A stretch of 64,000 bases of DNA from Leptospira ellinghausenii (lineage in GTDB: Bacteria > Spirochaetota > Leptospiria > Leptospirales > Leptospiraceae). Within the stretch, counting starts at the first letter, position 1, and every line of letters begins with the position of its first letter. This document shows positions 1 to 9,059 of the stretch, piece by piece. Made by a program: the position numbers and the translations under genes. The DNA lies in contig NZ_BFAZ01000002.1 of assembly GCF_003114815.1 (NCBI RefSeq), forward strand, positions 279,984 to 343,983. Direction: 5' to 3'. A model generated the notes under the pieces. It did no database searches. It worked only from the letters and a program-made list of their open reading frames with translations, and had not been told where the DNA came from.

Positions 1-800
1 ATTTGGAATGTTTCAGGGGGGATAAAACTTTGTACTGGGTAATGTGTTGGACCTGGTTGTAAGTACTGGCCAATGGTCAACATACGAACTCCATGATCAA
101 ATAAATCCTGTAAACACTGATTCACGTCCTCTTCTGTTTCCCCAAGTCCAAGGATGAGTCCACTTTTAGTGAGGAATCCATGTTTTGCGATATGAGCTAA
201 AACTTCGAGGGACCTACGATAATTTTTTTGCGGAGTGATTGTGGGAAAAAGTCGTTCCACAGTTTCAATGTTATGGTTGATGATATTGGGTTTGGCAGCA
301 TAGAGAATTTGTAGGGATTCTTCTTTGGCCTTAAAATCAGGGATGAGTACTTCGATAGAACATTCTGGTCGGTAGCTTTTGATTTTTGTGATGGTTGCAG
401 CAAAGTGGTTTGCCCCTCCGTCTTTTAAATCATCTCGGTTGACTGCTGTGAGAACTACATGCTTAAGCCCCAGTGTTTCGACAGACCTTGCTACTTTTTC
501 TGGTTCCTCTGTGTCGAGGGGTTTTGGTTTTCCAAATGCCACATCACAGTATTGGCAACGTCTTGTGCAAATATCTCCAGCCAACATATAGGTAGCTGTT
601 TTTCGGTTCCAACAATGGTTGAGGTTTGGGCAACTTGCCGACTCACAAACAGTATGCAATTGTCTGGTTTCCACCTCTGCCCGAACTGTTGATAAGGCAT
701 CGGACTCTTTTGGGAAACTCACTCGCACCTTCATCCAATCTGGGAGAGGTTGGGTGGGGTTCAAATGTTTTGAGCGAGGTTTCTTTTTTAGTGGATTCAT
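1..800 (-). CDS. lipA: Lipoyl synthase LipA, C-terminal part beyond left edge
   Basis: This radical-SAM enzyme inserts two sulfurs into protein-bound octanoyl groups to make lipoate for pyruvate and 2-oxoglutarate dehydrogenases. Reading leftward from the ATG at 800 there is one open frame to the window edge. It carries the LipA-specific auxiliary cluster cysteines (CESASCPNLNHC) and, some 20 residues on, the radical-SAM CTRRCQYC motif (C-x3-C-x2-C). Both are diagnostic together. About 266 residues are visible of a usual ~300, so only the last few tens are missing. It is divergent from the pseudouridine synthase at 850, with about 50 bases between the starts. Confidence 0.95.
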   Translation of the reverse strand, partial: MNPLKKKPRSKHLNPTQPLPDWMKVRVSFPKESDALSTVRAEVETRQLHTVCESASCPNLNHCWNRKTATYMLAGDICTRRCQYCDVAFGKPKPLDTEEPEKVARSVETLGLKHVVLTAVNRDDLKDGGANHFAATITKIKSYRPECSIEVLIPDFKAKEESLQILYAAKPNIINHNIETVERLFPTITPQKNYRRSLEVLAHIAKHGFLTKSGLILGLGETEEDVNQCLQDLFDHGVRMLTIGQYLQPGPTHYPVQSFIPPETFQ

Positions 801-849
801 ACCTTCTTTAGACTTTTTGAAATGAGGCCACTTTGTAAAATGGAAAAAC

Positions 850-1593
850 ATGAGGATCAATGCATTTCTTGCCAAATTAGGTTTAGGTTCCCGACGGAAA
901 GTGGAAGAATTGGTCCTTTCGGGCCGGGTCAAAATCAATGGAAGTACGATCACCGATTTGTCCTTCCAGGTGAATGAGGAAGATACAATCCTATTCGATG
1001 GTAAACCAGTGGGAAAAGAGGAAGGATTTGACTCTAGGCCAAAAATCATAGCGTTTAATAAACCAGCTGGATTTCTCACTTCTCATGAAGACAAACACCA
1101 TGAGAACACCATCTTCACCTTATTACCCGAATCTTTCCAAAAATACAATTACGCCGGTCGTTTGGATTTAGATTCAAGGGGACTTATCCTTTTGTCAATC
1201 GATGGGAATTTTATCCAAAAAGTAACACATCCCAAAAACAAAATCGATAAAGAATATATCATTAGTTTGAAACAACCAGTAAGTTGGAAAAAAATTGCCG
1301 AAGAATTTATGTTAGGTGTAAGGGAAGGGGGGGAAACTCTACGTGCGCTTTCTGTAAAACCAGCAAATGTGGTTCCTGAAAAAACCCAACCTGGATTTAC
1401 GAGTTACCTTAGCATTGTCTTAAAAGAAGGGAAAAAAAGACAAATTCGTAGGATGTGTAAAACAAAGGATTTAGTTGTTCTTGATTTGTATCGAATTCGG
1501 ATTGGTAAATTGGATCTCCGCAATTTTCATTTGGAAGAAGGAAAATACAAAGTGGTCACAGAAGGACAAGTTCTAGGGAATCCAACTTCTTAA
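850..1593 (+). CDS. RsuA/RluB/E/F-family rRNA pseudouridine synthase
   Basis: Predicted to isomerise one uridine of ribosomal RNA to pseudouridine. The 247-residue protein starts with an S4 RNA-binding domain (residues ~1-60; MRINAFLAKLGLGSRR) and continues into the catalytic domain. The signature GRLDLDSRGL near residue 116 holds the catalytic aspartate, and KEGKKRQIRRM near 200 is typical of the RsuA branch. Length and domain order fit RluB/RluE/RluF/RsuA. I cannot say from sequence which uridine is modified, so no symbol is given. The ATG at 850 is the first in frame and places the S4 domain at the very N-terminus. Confidence 0.9.
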   Translation: MRINAFLAKLGLGSRRKVEELVLSGRVKINGSTITDLSFQVNEEDTILFDGKPVGKEEGFDSRPKIIAFNKPAGFLTSHEDKHHENTIFTLLPESFQKYNYAGRLDLDSRGLILLSIDGNFIQKVTHPKNKIDKEYIISLKQPVSWKKIAEEFMLGVREGGETLRALSVKPANVVPEKTQPGFTSYLSIVLKEGKKRQIRRMCKTKDLVVLDLYRIRIGKLDLRNFHLEEGKYKVVTEGQVLGNPTS

Positions 1594-1649
1594 TTTGGTT
1601 GAAGAATCCACTCGACTCATAAAATGGTGAGGTTAGGGGATTTGTTTTT

Positions 1650-2675
1650 TTGAAATCAAAACCATTTTTATTTTACCCAGTTGTTCTCTTTTTATTTATC
1701 TTTGTCATAGATAAAATTTTTTTATTACCCATCTTTCATGGTGAATTTTTGCAAGCTGGGAATTCGGTTTTTTACTTTCAGAGAAAGGTTTTAAAAGATC
1801 GTCTGCTGAAAGATCCAGATTTGAAGGAAAAAAAACTGACTTTGGTCTTTGGTGACTCTCGTTCCTATCCTTTTTCAGAAATTGGAATCCCTGAACCCTA
1901 TAAAAAAAATTGGACACTTTATAATTTCAGTAGCCCACAAGGGATTCCAATGAATTCCTACATCCAGTTCCAGGAAATTTTGGAATCTGGTGTCACTCCT
2001 GATTTTGTCATTCTTTCCTTAAGTCCAGAAGCCTTTGATGATTCCAAAGGATTTATTCTATCACCTTTTTTACGAATGGGATGTGATTCTAATTGTATTG
2101 GTACTGTTTGGGAAGATGTTCCATTCAAAGAAAAATGGGATTACTTATTAGATCGTATATTCGTCATCCGAAGTATTGAGTTCAATTTATCGCTTTTTAC
2201 TTCCAGACTCAAACAAGGAAAATTAAAAGAATACAAATCTTCACACAACAAAGAATTCCAACTCATCAATTATACAAAGGGTGAATATTTGATGTATGGT
2301 GTACAATCCAATCCTATTGAAAAAATTAAAAATGATACAATCCGAATTGGGAATTTGTACATGAGATCCTATAACATTGGATCATCCCAATTTCCTTATG
2401 TGGAAAAAATCCTAAAAATCACGAAAGAGAAAAAAATCAGAACCTTGGTATTGTGGCCAAAAGTTTTTCCTGAATATTATTCTTACTACGAAAAATTTCA
2501 TATAAAAGAAGTTTGGTGGGATAAAGTAGAAACATTGGCAAAACAATATGATGCAAAAACACTCAATTGGAATGCACCTAATACTTGTGATTTATTCAAT
2601 GATGCATCCCACCAATCTGCATTTTGTTTTGTTGACCAAATGAAAGAAATTTGGATAAATTACGCTGAAAAGTAG
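1650..2675 (+). CDS. DUF1574-type SGNH-like membrane-anchored protein
   Basis: A 341-residue protein with an N-terminal membrane anchor (residues ~5-25) and a probable extracytoplasmic domain. The motif LVFGDSRSY (~residue 66) resembles block I of SGNH/GDSL hydrolases, and FNDASHQS near the C-terminus supplies a candidate Asp-x-x-His pair. This layout matches DUF1574, a family expanded in Leptospira and thought to act on envelope polysaccharides or lipids; no substrate can be named. The start is a TTG at 1650 with TTAGGGGA about nine bases upstream. The HPP gene begins inside its last codons, suggesting coupled translation. Confidence 0.75.
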   Translation: MKSKPFLFYPVVLFLFIFVIDKIFLLPIFHGEFLQAGNSVFYFQRKVLKDRLLKDPDLKEKKLTLVFGDSRSYPFSEIGIPEPYKKNWTLYNFSSPQGIPMNSYIQFQEILESGVTPDFVILSLSPEAFDDSKGFILSPFLRMGCDSNCIGTVWEDVPFKEKWDYLLDRIFVIRSIEFNLSLFTSRLKQGKLKEYKSSHNKEFQLINYTKGEYLMYGVQSNPIEKIKNDTIRIGNLYMRSYNIGSSQFPYVEKILKITKEKKIRTLVLWPKVFPEYYSYYEKFHIKEVWWDKVETLAKQYDAKTLNWNAPNTCDLFNDASHQSAFCFVDQMKEIWINYAEK

Positions 2676-3189
2676 ATTTAAAAATATTCCTTACAAAATT
2701 AAGGCACCACTTCTCGCAAAACGGAATAAATTATCCTATCGATTTGCGATATGGAGTTTTATAAGTAGTACGATTTCCATTTGGTCAATTTTAATTATCA
2801 CCAATCTCTCTGGTCATACACTTCTCATAGGATCCTTTGGGGCCACATCGGTATTGTTATTTGCAGTTCCTGATGCTCCTTTATCACAACCTAGAAATTT
2901 GATTGGTGGCCATTTATTGTCAGCTATGATTGCTGTGATACTCGTGTATCTGTTTGGAACTAATTTTTTCACAATTGGTTTATCTGTTGGGTTATCGATT
3001 CTTGTGATGTATCTAACTCATACCTTACACCCACCAGGAGGGGCAACAGCGCTGATTGGTGTGATAGGAGGAGTGGGAATTGATTTTATTTTTTTTCCAG
3101 TAATGGTTGGGGTGATGATTCTATTGGTTAATGCACTTGTTGTGAACAATTTAGTGCACCACCGGAAGTATCCGGTGGTTTGGTTTTAG
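2665..3189 (+). CDS. HPP family integral membrane protein, non-ATG start
   Basis: The frame is open from 2659 to 3189 and encodes a ~174-residue protein with four to five hydrophobic helices. Its name-giving motif is intact (LHPPGGATALIG). HPP proteins are small membrane proteins; some plant and cyanobacterial members have been linked to nitrite transport, but the role here is unknown. There is no ATG, GTG or TTG before 2854, and starting there would remove the first two membrane segments. A CTG at 2665 gives a natural basic N-terminus (MKSRFKNIPYKIK) and overlaps the upstream gene by 11 bases, so I chose it. ATT codons at 2659, 2686 and 2698 are alternatives. An unseen sequence error is also possible. 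Confidence 0.7.
   Translation: MKSRFKNIPYKIKAPLLAKRNKLSYRFAIWSFISSTISIWSILIITNLSGHTLLIGSFGATSVLLFAVPDAPLSQPRNLIGGHLLSAMIAVILVYLFGTNFFTIGLSVGLSILVMYLTHTLHPPGGATALIGVIGGVGIDFIFFPVMVGVMILLVNALVVNNLVHHRKYPVVWF
3158..3187 (+). terminator. Intrinsic terminator inside the end of the HPP gene
   Basis: Perfect 8-bp arms, ACCACCGG (3158-3165) and CCGGTGGT (3172-3179), enclose a 6-base loop and are followed by TTGGTTTT. The stem codes for the last residues of the HPP protein, so the terminator is embedded in coding sequence. It would stop plus-strand transcripts just before the convergent aldolase gene. Confidence 0.7.
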
Positions 3190-3190
3190 A

Positions 3191-3835
3191 TTACCAATTT
3201 AGTTTTTTTGAGTCTTCCACAAATTTAGCAAGTCCACTATCAGTCAGTGGGTGTTTGAATAACATTTCAAATACAGAGTATGGTAAAGTTACACAGTCAG
3301 CTCCACGTAACGCAACTTCTTTGAAATGGATCGGATGGCGAACAGATGCAGCAAGGATTTGTGTTTCGATTCCGTAATTATCATAAATTTCACGGATCTC
3401 AGAAATAAGATCGAGTCCATCATAACCAACATCATCCAATCGGCCAACAAATGGTGAAATAAAACTTGCTCCTGCTTTTGCTGCAAGTAACGCTTGGTTT
3501 GCTGTAAAACATAGCGTAACGTTAGTTTGGATTCCTTTTTCTGCAAACGCATTGACTGCCTTGATCCCTTCTGGGATTAAAGGTACTTTTACGACTACGT
3601 TTTCCGCAATTTTAGAAAGTTCTAAACCTTCTTTGATCATAGTAGGTGCGTCAGTCGCAAGAACTTCTGCACTCACAGGTCCTTTTACAAAACTACAGAT
3701 TTCTTTGATGACTTCTGTGAATTTGCGGCCTGATTTTGCGATAATGGATGGGTTAGTGGTGATACCGTCTAGTAAACCTAATTCATGGACTTTTTTGATT
3801 TCGTCAATGTTGGCGGTGTCTAAAAATAAATTCAT
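3191..3835 (-). CDS. fsa: Fructose-6-phosphate aldolase/TalC-type transaldolase
   Basis: Small (214 aa) class I aldolase of the FSA/TalC subfamily, acting in sugar-phosphate interconversion in the cytoplasm. Recognisable blocks are [13 protein letters not shown] at the N-terminus, DGITTNPSI (~residue 23), and [12 protein letters not shown], whose lysine forms the Schiff base. [10 protein letters not shown] and GADCVTLPY complete the barrel. FSA and small transaldolases cannot be separated reliably by eye, so either activity is possible. An AGACGAGGC ribosome-binding site lies just upstream of the ATG at 3835. It converges on the HPP gene with one base between stops. Confidence 0.92.
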   Translation of the reverse strand: MNLFLDTANIDEIKKVHELGLLDGITTNPSIIAKSGRKFTEVIKEICSFVKGPVSAEVLATDAPTMIKEGLELSKIAENVVVKVPLIPEGIKAVNAFAEKGIQTNVTLCFTANQALLAAKAGASFISPFVGRLDDVGYDGLDLISEIREIYDNYGIETQILAASVRHPIHFKEVALRGADCVTLPYSVFEMLFKHPLTDSGLAKFVEDSKKLNW

Positions 3836-3886
3836 TTTGCCTCGTCTGCTTGGCTTTTGTTACCAAGCCTCAGAGGGACAGGGTAA

Positions 3887-4558
3887 CTACGGGATTAAAT
3901 CCCGCAAGGTTTTTGTTTCTTGAACGCTGAAGAAATCCGCGTAATCTTTTGCGATGATGTCTCGGATATTGGCAGAAAAGTAATCAATGCGGCGAGTGTA
4001 AGGGAGTTTTTTGTAACCTTCACGCCAAACGACAGCAAATCCACCTCTTGGAGGGTTTTCCCGACGTTCCACAAGTTCCCAGATGGCTGCTCCAGAAACT
4101 TTGTCATCTCCTATGGATTCCTTTCTTGGTTTTCCATATTTCTTTTCTAGTTTCTCTTTGATTTTGTCAGTAGGCACCAAATTGAAAGTCACCCCAACAG
4201 AAAATAGAATTCCGTTTTCCCGAAACTCAGTTTGGCCATCGATGGTTGGGTCCGCTTCCGGTTGTCCTTCCCGTTTGGGGCGGACTTCTTTTAGTAGTTC
4301 TGGAGTTTTATAAAAACGATAGAGGTAAAGTATCCCGTTCCGTCGAATGAGCAAACTGACATCTTTTTTTTCATTTAAGATTTCAATTTTCTCTTTGGAT
4401 TCTGGGTTAGTCGCCATAGAAAGGAATTTTTCGCGGATGGATTCGAAGGTCATCCCCCATGAGGCTTCCGCAAATCCATCCAAAGTATTTGGTATTTCTG
4501 TCTGTGAAAATAGATAACCAGGAAAACAAAATAGGAGGACTAGCAGATATTTCTTCAT
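3887..4558 (-). CDS. Secreted protein of unknown function, purine operon tail
   Basis: I do not recognise a named family. The ATG at 4558 gives a clear signal peptide (MKKYLLVLLFCFPGYLFSQ), so the ~200-residue mature protein should be exported. A SWGMTFESIREKF segment near the start of the mature part resembles a short domain found in other Leptospira exported proteins. The rest is rich in charged beta-like stretches. A longer open frame extends to 4918 but only overlaps the upstream gene in another frame. It lies 43 bases after the 4602-5315 gene and is probably the last gene of the purN-purH transcript. Confidence 0.7.
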   Translation of the reverse strand: MKKYLLVLLFCFPGYLFSQTEIPNTLDGFAEASWGMTFESIREKFLSMATNPESKEKIEILNEKKDVSLLIRRNGILYLYRFYKTPELLKEVRPKREGQPEADPTIDGQTEFRENGILFSVGVTFNLVPTDKIKEKLEKKYGKPRKESIGDDKVSGAAIWELVERRENPPRGGFAVVWREGYKKLPYTRRIDYFSANIRDIIAKDYADFFSVQETKTLRDLIP

Positions 4559-4601
4559 AACATTTCTATCGGCCATTCTCCCAAAAAAGAGAACTGGTTT
4601 C

Positions 4602-5315
4602 TTACTTAAATTCTTCCGAGAAAGGATCATCGCCGAGCCCATACGAGTCTGTTTCGTTGGCAAAAGGATTTTCGTCCAAATCATCTGCGTCCGTTCCATT
4701 CTTTTCATCGGAGTCTTCGAAGGAATCGGTGTTTCCCCAATCAGATTCCCCTTCGTAGGAAGGTGTGGGCTCAAAACTGACCCCAAAAATTGGTTCCTGA
4801 TTCCAAAGGAAAACGAGGACAGGTATTTGTAAAAAGAAGAGGAGGAGGTAGAATAAAAAATACAAATCCCGGTCGAGACCGTAATGTACGGCTCCACTCG
4901 ACAAATTACCAAGGGCAAATCCAGACAAAACGGGTTTGGATAGTCCTAAGATGGATCGTTCTTGGTAGGCTACTTTGATCATGGGGTAAGAAAAAAATAA
5001 GGCCAAAAAGAAAATCGGCATGTGGAAGATATGTTCAAAAACCCCTGGCCCTTTTTCTCCGAGTAACGACCCAAGTAGGGACCAAAGCCATACAAAAAGG
5101 GCACTCCCAAAAAAAACCAAACTCCCGTACAGAATGTTCCCGTTTGATTCTAACAGATCGAGGAAAATGCGAATTACATCCCCTCGAATGTCTGTTAGTT
5201 CCTCTCTTCGGTAATTGGACTTCGCTGAAAAAAATAGAATTTTTACGTAATAGGATATTACAGAAGTCAGCAGTCCAAAACAAAGAAGAAAGAGTAGGAA
5301 AAGGAAAAATTCCAT
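4602..5315 (-). CDS. Multi-pass membrane protein with acidic C-terminal tail
   Basis: A 237-residue membrane protein with about five hydrophobic segments: residues 1-28, a pair at ~60-95, one near 100-115 and one near 150-175. A ~60-residue tail very rich in Asp and Glu follows (for example SDEKNGTDADDLDE). The topology recalls Yip1-like proteins but I do not see a decisive motif. Its ATG shares one base with the purH stop (TAATG), so it is translationally coupled to purH. The tail is likely cytoplasmic or a contact surface; function unknown. Confidence 0.75.
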   Translation of the reverse strand: MEFFLFLLFLLCFGLLTSVISYYVKILFFSAKSNYRREELTDIRGDVIRIFLDLLESNGNILYGSLVFFGSALFVWLWSLLGSLLGEKGPGVFEHIFHMPIFFLALFFSYPMIKVAYQERSILGLSKPVLSGFALGNLSSGAVHYGLDRDLYFLFYLLLFFLQIPVLVFLWNQEPIFGVSFEPTPSYEGESDWGNTDSFEDSDEKNGTDADDLDENPFANETDSYGLGDDPFSEEFK

Positions 5316-6856
5316 TAGTGACGGAAATGCCTCATTCCCGTGAAGACCATAATGAGTCCATGTTCGTCTGCAGCTTGGATTACTTCTTCATCCCGAATAG
5401 AACCACCTGGTTGGATAATTGCTTTCGCACCTACTTTTGCAATGGCATCAATCCCATCACGGAATGGAAAAAATGCATCACTTCCTACGTAGGATCCTAC
5501 AACGGATAGTCCTACCTTCTGGGCTTTCATCGCGCCAAGTTCAACAGAATCCACGCGAGACATTTGGCCTGCACCAATTCCAAGCGTTGAATTTTGGTCC
5601 GTGTACACGATGGCATTGGATTTGATAAACTTTACACAATTCCATGCAAACATCAATCCTTCAAGATCGTCTTCCGTTGGTTGTTTTTTCGAAACGATTT
5701 TTAATTTGTCTTTGGTGATGAGATCATAATCTCTGTTTTGGATGAGAAGGCCATGGTGGAGGGATCGTAAATCCAATTCATCAAGTGCTTCATCAAACTT
5801 AGCAATTGGGATCAAACGAATGTTAGGTTTTTTTGAGAAAATTTCTAATGCGTCATTGGAAAAACTTTCAGCAATCACTCCTTCCACAAAGTTCTTTGTG
5901 ATTTCCTCTGCAGCCTCTTTTTCCACTCGTCCATGGATTCCAATGATTCCACCAAATGCTGAAATGGGATCCGTTTTTCTTGCGAGTTCAAACGATTCCA
6001 AAACAGTTTCTCCGAATGCAATTCCACAAGGATTTAAGTGTTTTACAATGGAAACTGCATTTTTCGGAAGTAAACTTGCCACGTGAAAAGCTGCATCAAA
6101 ATCCAACATATTGTTAAAGGAAAGTTCTTTTCCTTGTAATGCTTCAAATTGTGATTTAAGGAACAAAGGTTCGTAAAACGCAGCATCTTGGTGTGGGTTT
6201 TCACCATAACGAAGTTTTTGTTTTTTATTAAATGCAAAAGTGATTTTGTCGGGGTATTTTATACCTAAACGTTTGTTAAAGTATGTTGAGATTGCTGAGT
6301 CATAAGATGCTGTTTCTGAAAACACCTTTGCCGCATAACCAAAGGCAGTTTCTCTTGAAATTTTTCCCGAGTTAGTCGTAAATTCCTTTTGGAAAGATTC
6401 ATAATCTTTTGGATCTATTAAAACGACAACATTTTTGTGGTTTTTCGCCGCCGAACGTAACATAGATGGTCCACCGATATCAATGTTCTCGATCGCGTCT
6501 TCGAGAGTCACATCAGGTTTCATCACAGTCTTCACAAATGGGTATAAATTGACAATCACGAGAGTAATTGGAACAATTCCATTGGCATCCATTTGTTTTA
6601 CGTGATCGGGATTGGTTGTATCACCAAGTAATCCGCCGTGGATTTTAGGGTGAAGGGTTTTCACTCGGCCATGTAAGATTTCTGGAAAACCAGTAAATTC
6701 ATCTACCTTTTTGACAGGTACGCCGGCCTTTGACAAAGCATCATACGTTCCACCAGTGGATAAAATTTCCACTCCGTTTTTCGCAAGGAAGGAACAGATT
6801 TCGGTGATTCCTGTTTTATCGGAAACAGAAACAAGTGCTCTTTTAATTTGGATCAT
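5315..6856 (-). CDS. purH: Bifunctional AICAR transformylase/IMP cyclohydrolase
   Basis: PurH performs the last two steps of IMP synthesis, formylating AICAR with 10-formyl-THF and closing the ring. The 513-residue length is typical. The N-terminal MGS-like cyclohydrolase domain runs from residue 1 to ~150 ([28 protein letters not shown]). The transformylase domain contains [18 protein letters not shown] (with its catalytic Lys-His) and [12 protein letters not shown]. It overlaps purN by four bases (ATGA) and the next gene by one base, so all three are cotranscribed and coupled. Confidence 0.97.
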   Translation of the reverse strand: MIQIKRALVSVSDKTGITEICSFLAKNGVEILSTGGTYDALSKAGVPVKKVDEFTGFPEILHGRVKTLHPKIHGGLLGDTTNPDHVKQMDANGIVPITLVIVNLYPFVKTVMKPDVTLEDAIENIDIGGPSMLRSAAKNHKNVVVLIDPKDYESFQKEFTTNSGKISRETAFGYAAKVFSETASYDSAISTYFNKRLGIKYPDKITFAFNKKQKLRYGENPHQDAAFYEPLFLKSQFEALQGKELSFNNMLDFDAAFHVASLLPKNAVSIVKHLNPCGIAFGETVLESFELARKTDPISAFGGIIGIHGRVEKEAAEEITKNFVEGVIAESFSNDALEIFSKKPNIRLIPIAKFDEALDELDLRSLHHGLLIQNRDYDLITKDKLKIVSKKQPTEDDLEGLMFAWNCVKFIKSNAIVYTDQNSTLGIGAGQMSRVDSVELGAMKAQKVGLSVVGSYVGSDAFFPFRDGIDAIAKVGAKAIIQPGGSIRDEEVIQAADEHGLIMVFTGMRHFRH

Positions 6857-7467
6857 TTTAGGATTTCTACCTTTCGTTCTTTGATTTTTAATTTATCTTC
6901 ACAAAACAGTTGTATAGCGAGGGGAAGGGCTTTGTGTTCTTCCTTAAGGATTGCCAATGATAATTCTTTTTCAGTCCATTCAGGACGAATGGCAATCGCT
7001 TTTTGTAAAATGATGGGGCCTGTATCCACTCCTTCCCAAACAAAATGGACAGTACAACCTGCAATTTTGACACCGTAATCCAATGCTTGTTTTTGGGAAT
7101 CGAGCCCAGGGAAGGCTGGTAGGAGGCTTGGGTGGACATTGATGATTTGGTTAGGAAAACGCCCCACAAAGTCAGGTTTTAGGATTCTCATATACCCACA
7201 GGCAACAATTAGGTCAGGGGAATAAGATTCCACTTGGTGGAGTAAGTCTCTGTGGTAGTCTAATTTAGACGTGTAAGTATGGTATGGGATCACTTTGGTG
7301 GAAATCCCGAATTTTTTAGCGATCGTAAGGGCTTTTGCTTCTGGATTGTCGGAAACCAAAGCCTGGATGTCTAATTTCAGCTTGTTTTTACGGATAAATT
7401 CTACCGAAGCCGAAAAATTTGACCCTCTGCCTGAAGCCAAAAAAACAACACGTTTTGTTTTTCCCAT
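6853..7467 (-). CDS. purN: Phosphoribosylglycinamide formyltransferase PurN
   Basis: GAR transformylase, the third step of purine synthesis, using 10-formyl-THF. The 204-residue protein has FLASGRGSN at the N-terminus for phosphate binding, the catalytic-loop [12 protein letters not shown] with its histidine, and the [13 protein letters not shown] block that includes the catalytic Asp. It opens a minus-strand operon with purH. The ATG at 7465-7467 is only about 77 bases from the divergent fliS start at 7545, so the two promoters must lie in that gap or within the genes. Confidence 0.95.
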   Translation of the reverse strand: MGKTKRVVFLASGRGSNFSASVEFIRKNKLKLDIQALVSDNPEAKALTIAKKFGISTKVIPYHTYTSKLDYHRDLLHQVESYSPDLIVACGYMRILKPDFVGRFPNQIINVHPSLLPAFPGLDSQKQALDYGVKIAGCTVHFVWEGVDTGPIILQKAIAIRPEWTEKELSLAILKEEHKALPLAIQLFCEDKLKIKERKVEILK

Positions 7468-7544
7468 GTGATAATCTAAGAATATTCAGATGGATCATTA
7501 AGCAAGTATCCTTTTTGGTCGATGGGAATACACAGGAGAAAAAA

Positions 7545-7991
7545 ATGTCGCTTGCGAGAAAAACCGGTGCCTCAGCTTACAATGAATACAAAGCCAACGA
7601 GATCTCTACCGTTAGCCAAATCAAATTGATTGTCATGTTATTTGATGGGGCCATTCGTTTCCTTGGTGTTGCAAAGGACAATATGACTCCAAGAAAGTAT
7701 GATGTCGTAAACAACAACATTATCAAAACCCAAGACATCATCACAGAATTACTTTTGTCACTCAATATGGAAGAGGGGAAAGAAGTAGCAAATAACCTTT
7801 TGTCTTTGTACATTTATCTCAAAAAAAGATTACTCGAAGCGAATATGCGTAAGGACAAAGCGATCATTGACGAATGCATAAAAATCTTAGGAGAATTAAA
7901 AGTTTCCTGGGAAGAGTTGGAGAAAAAGGAACCACAATCTCCACAACAAAATTTAGGCCAAAGAACAACTGGAATCTCAATTACTGGTTAA
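7545..7991 (+). CDS. fliS: Flagellar export chaperone FliS
   Basis: FliS binds flagellin in the cytoplasm, preventing early polymerisation and guiding it to the flagellar export gate. The 148-residue protein shows the family core: a conserved tyrosine (ASAYNEYKANEI), then IKLIVMLFDGAIRFL and a C-terminal helical bundle (LLSLYIYLKKRLLEANM). The ATG at 7545 has AGGAG seven bases upstream; a longer frame from 7419 has no support. Two further genes follow closely on the same strand and probably form one small flagellar operon. Confidence 0.9.
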   Translation: MSLARKTGASAYNEYKANEISTVSQIKLIVMLFDGAIRFLGVAKDNMTPRKYDVVNNNIIKTQDIITELLLSLNMEEGKEVANNLLSLYIYLKKRLLEANMRKDKAIIDECIKILGELKVSWEELEKKEPQSPQQNLGQRTTGISITG

Positions 7992-8011
7992 ATTTTCTTT
8001 TTTCAAAACTT

Positions 8012-8419
8012 ATGAAGCAAATATCTTACAAACACTTACTGCAAAAAAAAATCCAACTCCTTAATTCCCTGATCACGAATCTAAAACGAGAAGAAGAATT
8101 ATTATCCTACAGAGATGCAGATACAGCAGTTAAGATTGAGTTTAAAAATGAAACTCTTGTTCGTAAATTGGAAGAGTTGGATGCAGAAATTTCGGAACAC
8201 CAAGAATTAGATGTTCATACAGAAGAGGAAATTGCCCTTTCCGAAACCGTTTTTTCTAAATTAGATGAAGCACGAAGCCTTCAACAAAAAGTCCAAGAAT
8301 TGCTTGTTTTCGAAATGAATGAAAGTAAAAAAGAATATTGGGAGTTCAGTATCAAACGAAGGTTAAAATCTCATTTGGTATTTTCCTCTGGTCTTTCATG
8401 GACAAAAAATTACTGTTAA
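8012..8419 (+). CDS. Coiled-coil protein, FlgN-like flagellar chaperone candidate
   Basis: A 135-residue, almost wholly alpha-helical protein (two long heptad-rich helices, residues ~1-55 and ~60-110, rich in Leu, Glu and Lys). This size and pattern, and the position directly after fliS, resemble FlgN/FliT-type chaperones for hook-filament junction or cap proteins. No conserved residue proves this, so FlgN is an inference from context. The start at 8012 is the first ATG after fliS. Its end overlaps the J-domain gene by 22 bases. Confidence 0.65.
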   Translation: MKQISYKHLLQKKIQLLNSLITNLKREEELLSYRDADTAVKIEFKNETLVRKLEELDAEISEHQELDVHTEEEIALSETVFSKLDEARSLQQKVQELLVFEMNESKKEYWEFSIKRRLKSHLVFSSGLSWTKNYC

Positions 8420-8952
8420 ATGATTCGTTACATTTTTTAGGATTAAGTTCTGGATTTACCGAGTCTGATTTAAAAGATTCTTATCACAAACTAGCAAAAA
8501 AATACCACCCTGATAGCGGTGAATTTACAAGTGATGTGATGTTTGTGGAGCTAAACAAACATTACGAAAACTTAAAAGAATTCCTACTCATCCACCCTGA
8601 AGAAACGAATGCAGAAACTAACATAAACAGTGAAGTCTCCCATCCTAAAAACACAAATCAAAGTACAAAAGAAACTTTGGAAAATAAACCCTCCAAAGAT
8701 CCTATTTTCCAAGAATATAAATTAGCCAAAGAAAAGGAAACGGAAGTTATCCTTCGTTATTATGAAAAACGAAACCTACATCCCATTGAACTTTCAACTG
8801 CGTTAAATAAAGAACTAGTACAATTACAGAAAGAATTGGAACCAGTTTTGCAGGTGTATGCCAACATTCTAAAACAACATCCCTCAAGTTTATGGGCTAA
8901 TGATGCCAAAAATTCCTTAGATCGGCTTCGTGTTTGGTGGTCAAAAGAATAA
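8398..8952 (+). CDS. J-domain protein at end of flagellar operon
   Basis: A 184-residue protein beginning with a short J-domain (residues ~7-60). It has the HPD tripeptide in KKYHPDSGE that stimulates DnaK ATPase activity, and the flanking helix DLKDSYHKLAKKY. After a polar Asn/Thr/Lys linker (~80-105) comes a helical C-terminal region with no recognised client-binding fold. There is no Gly/Phe region or zinc finger, so it is not DnaJ itself but a specialised co-chaperone. The ATG at 8398 lies inside the previous gene, which implies coupling, and a strong terminator follows the stop. A role in handling flagellar clients is inferred from position only. Confidence 0.8.
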   Translation: MDKKLLLNDSLHFLGLSSGFTESDLKDSYHKLAKKYHPDSGEFTSDVMFVELNKHYENLKEFLLIHPEETNAETNINSEVSHPKNTNQSTKETLENKPSKDPIFQEYKLAKEKETEVILRYYEKRNLHPIELSTALNKELVQLQKELEPVLQVYANILKQHPSSLWANDAKNSLDRLRVWWSKE

Positions 8953-8982
8953 AAAAGCCGAAGTTTTACCTACGGCTTTTTC
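8952..8982 (+). terminator. Intrinsic terminator after fliS operon
   Basis: The arms AAAAAGCCG and CGGCTTTTT (8973-8981) pair perfectly over nine bases around a 12-base loop. The A and T ends make it usable in both directions, but it lies closest to the J-domain stop. Confidence 0.85.
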
Positions 8983-9059
8983 ATTTCCATCTTACGATTC
9001 CCGTTTCAATTGCTTAAGAAACAAAAGAATCGGGAAGGTAAACCTTGTGATGAAATGTC

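Noticed and set aside
3552..3923. Plus-strand open frame opposite fsa
   Set aside because: Antisense shadow of a well-supported aldolase gene, with no ribosome-binding site and no recognisable domain.
4559..4918. N-terminal extension of the 3887 exported protein to 4918
   Set aside because: It re-reads the overlapping membrane protein gene in another frame, and the signal peptide starts only at 4558.
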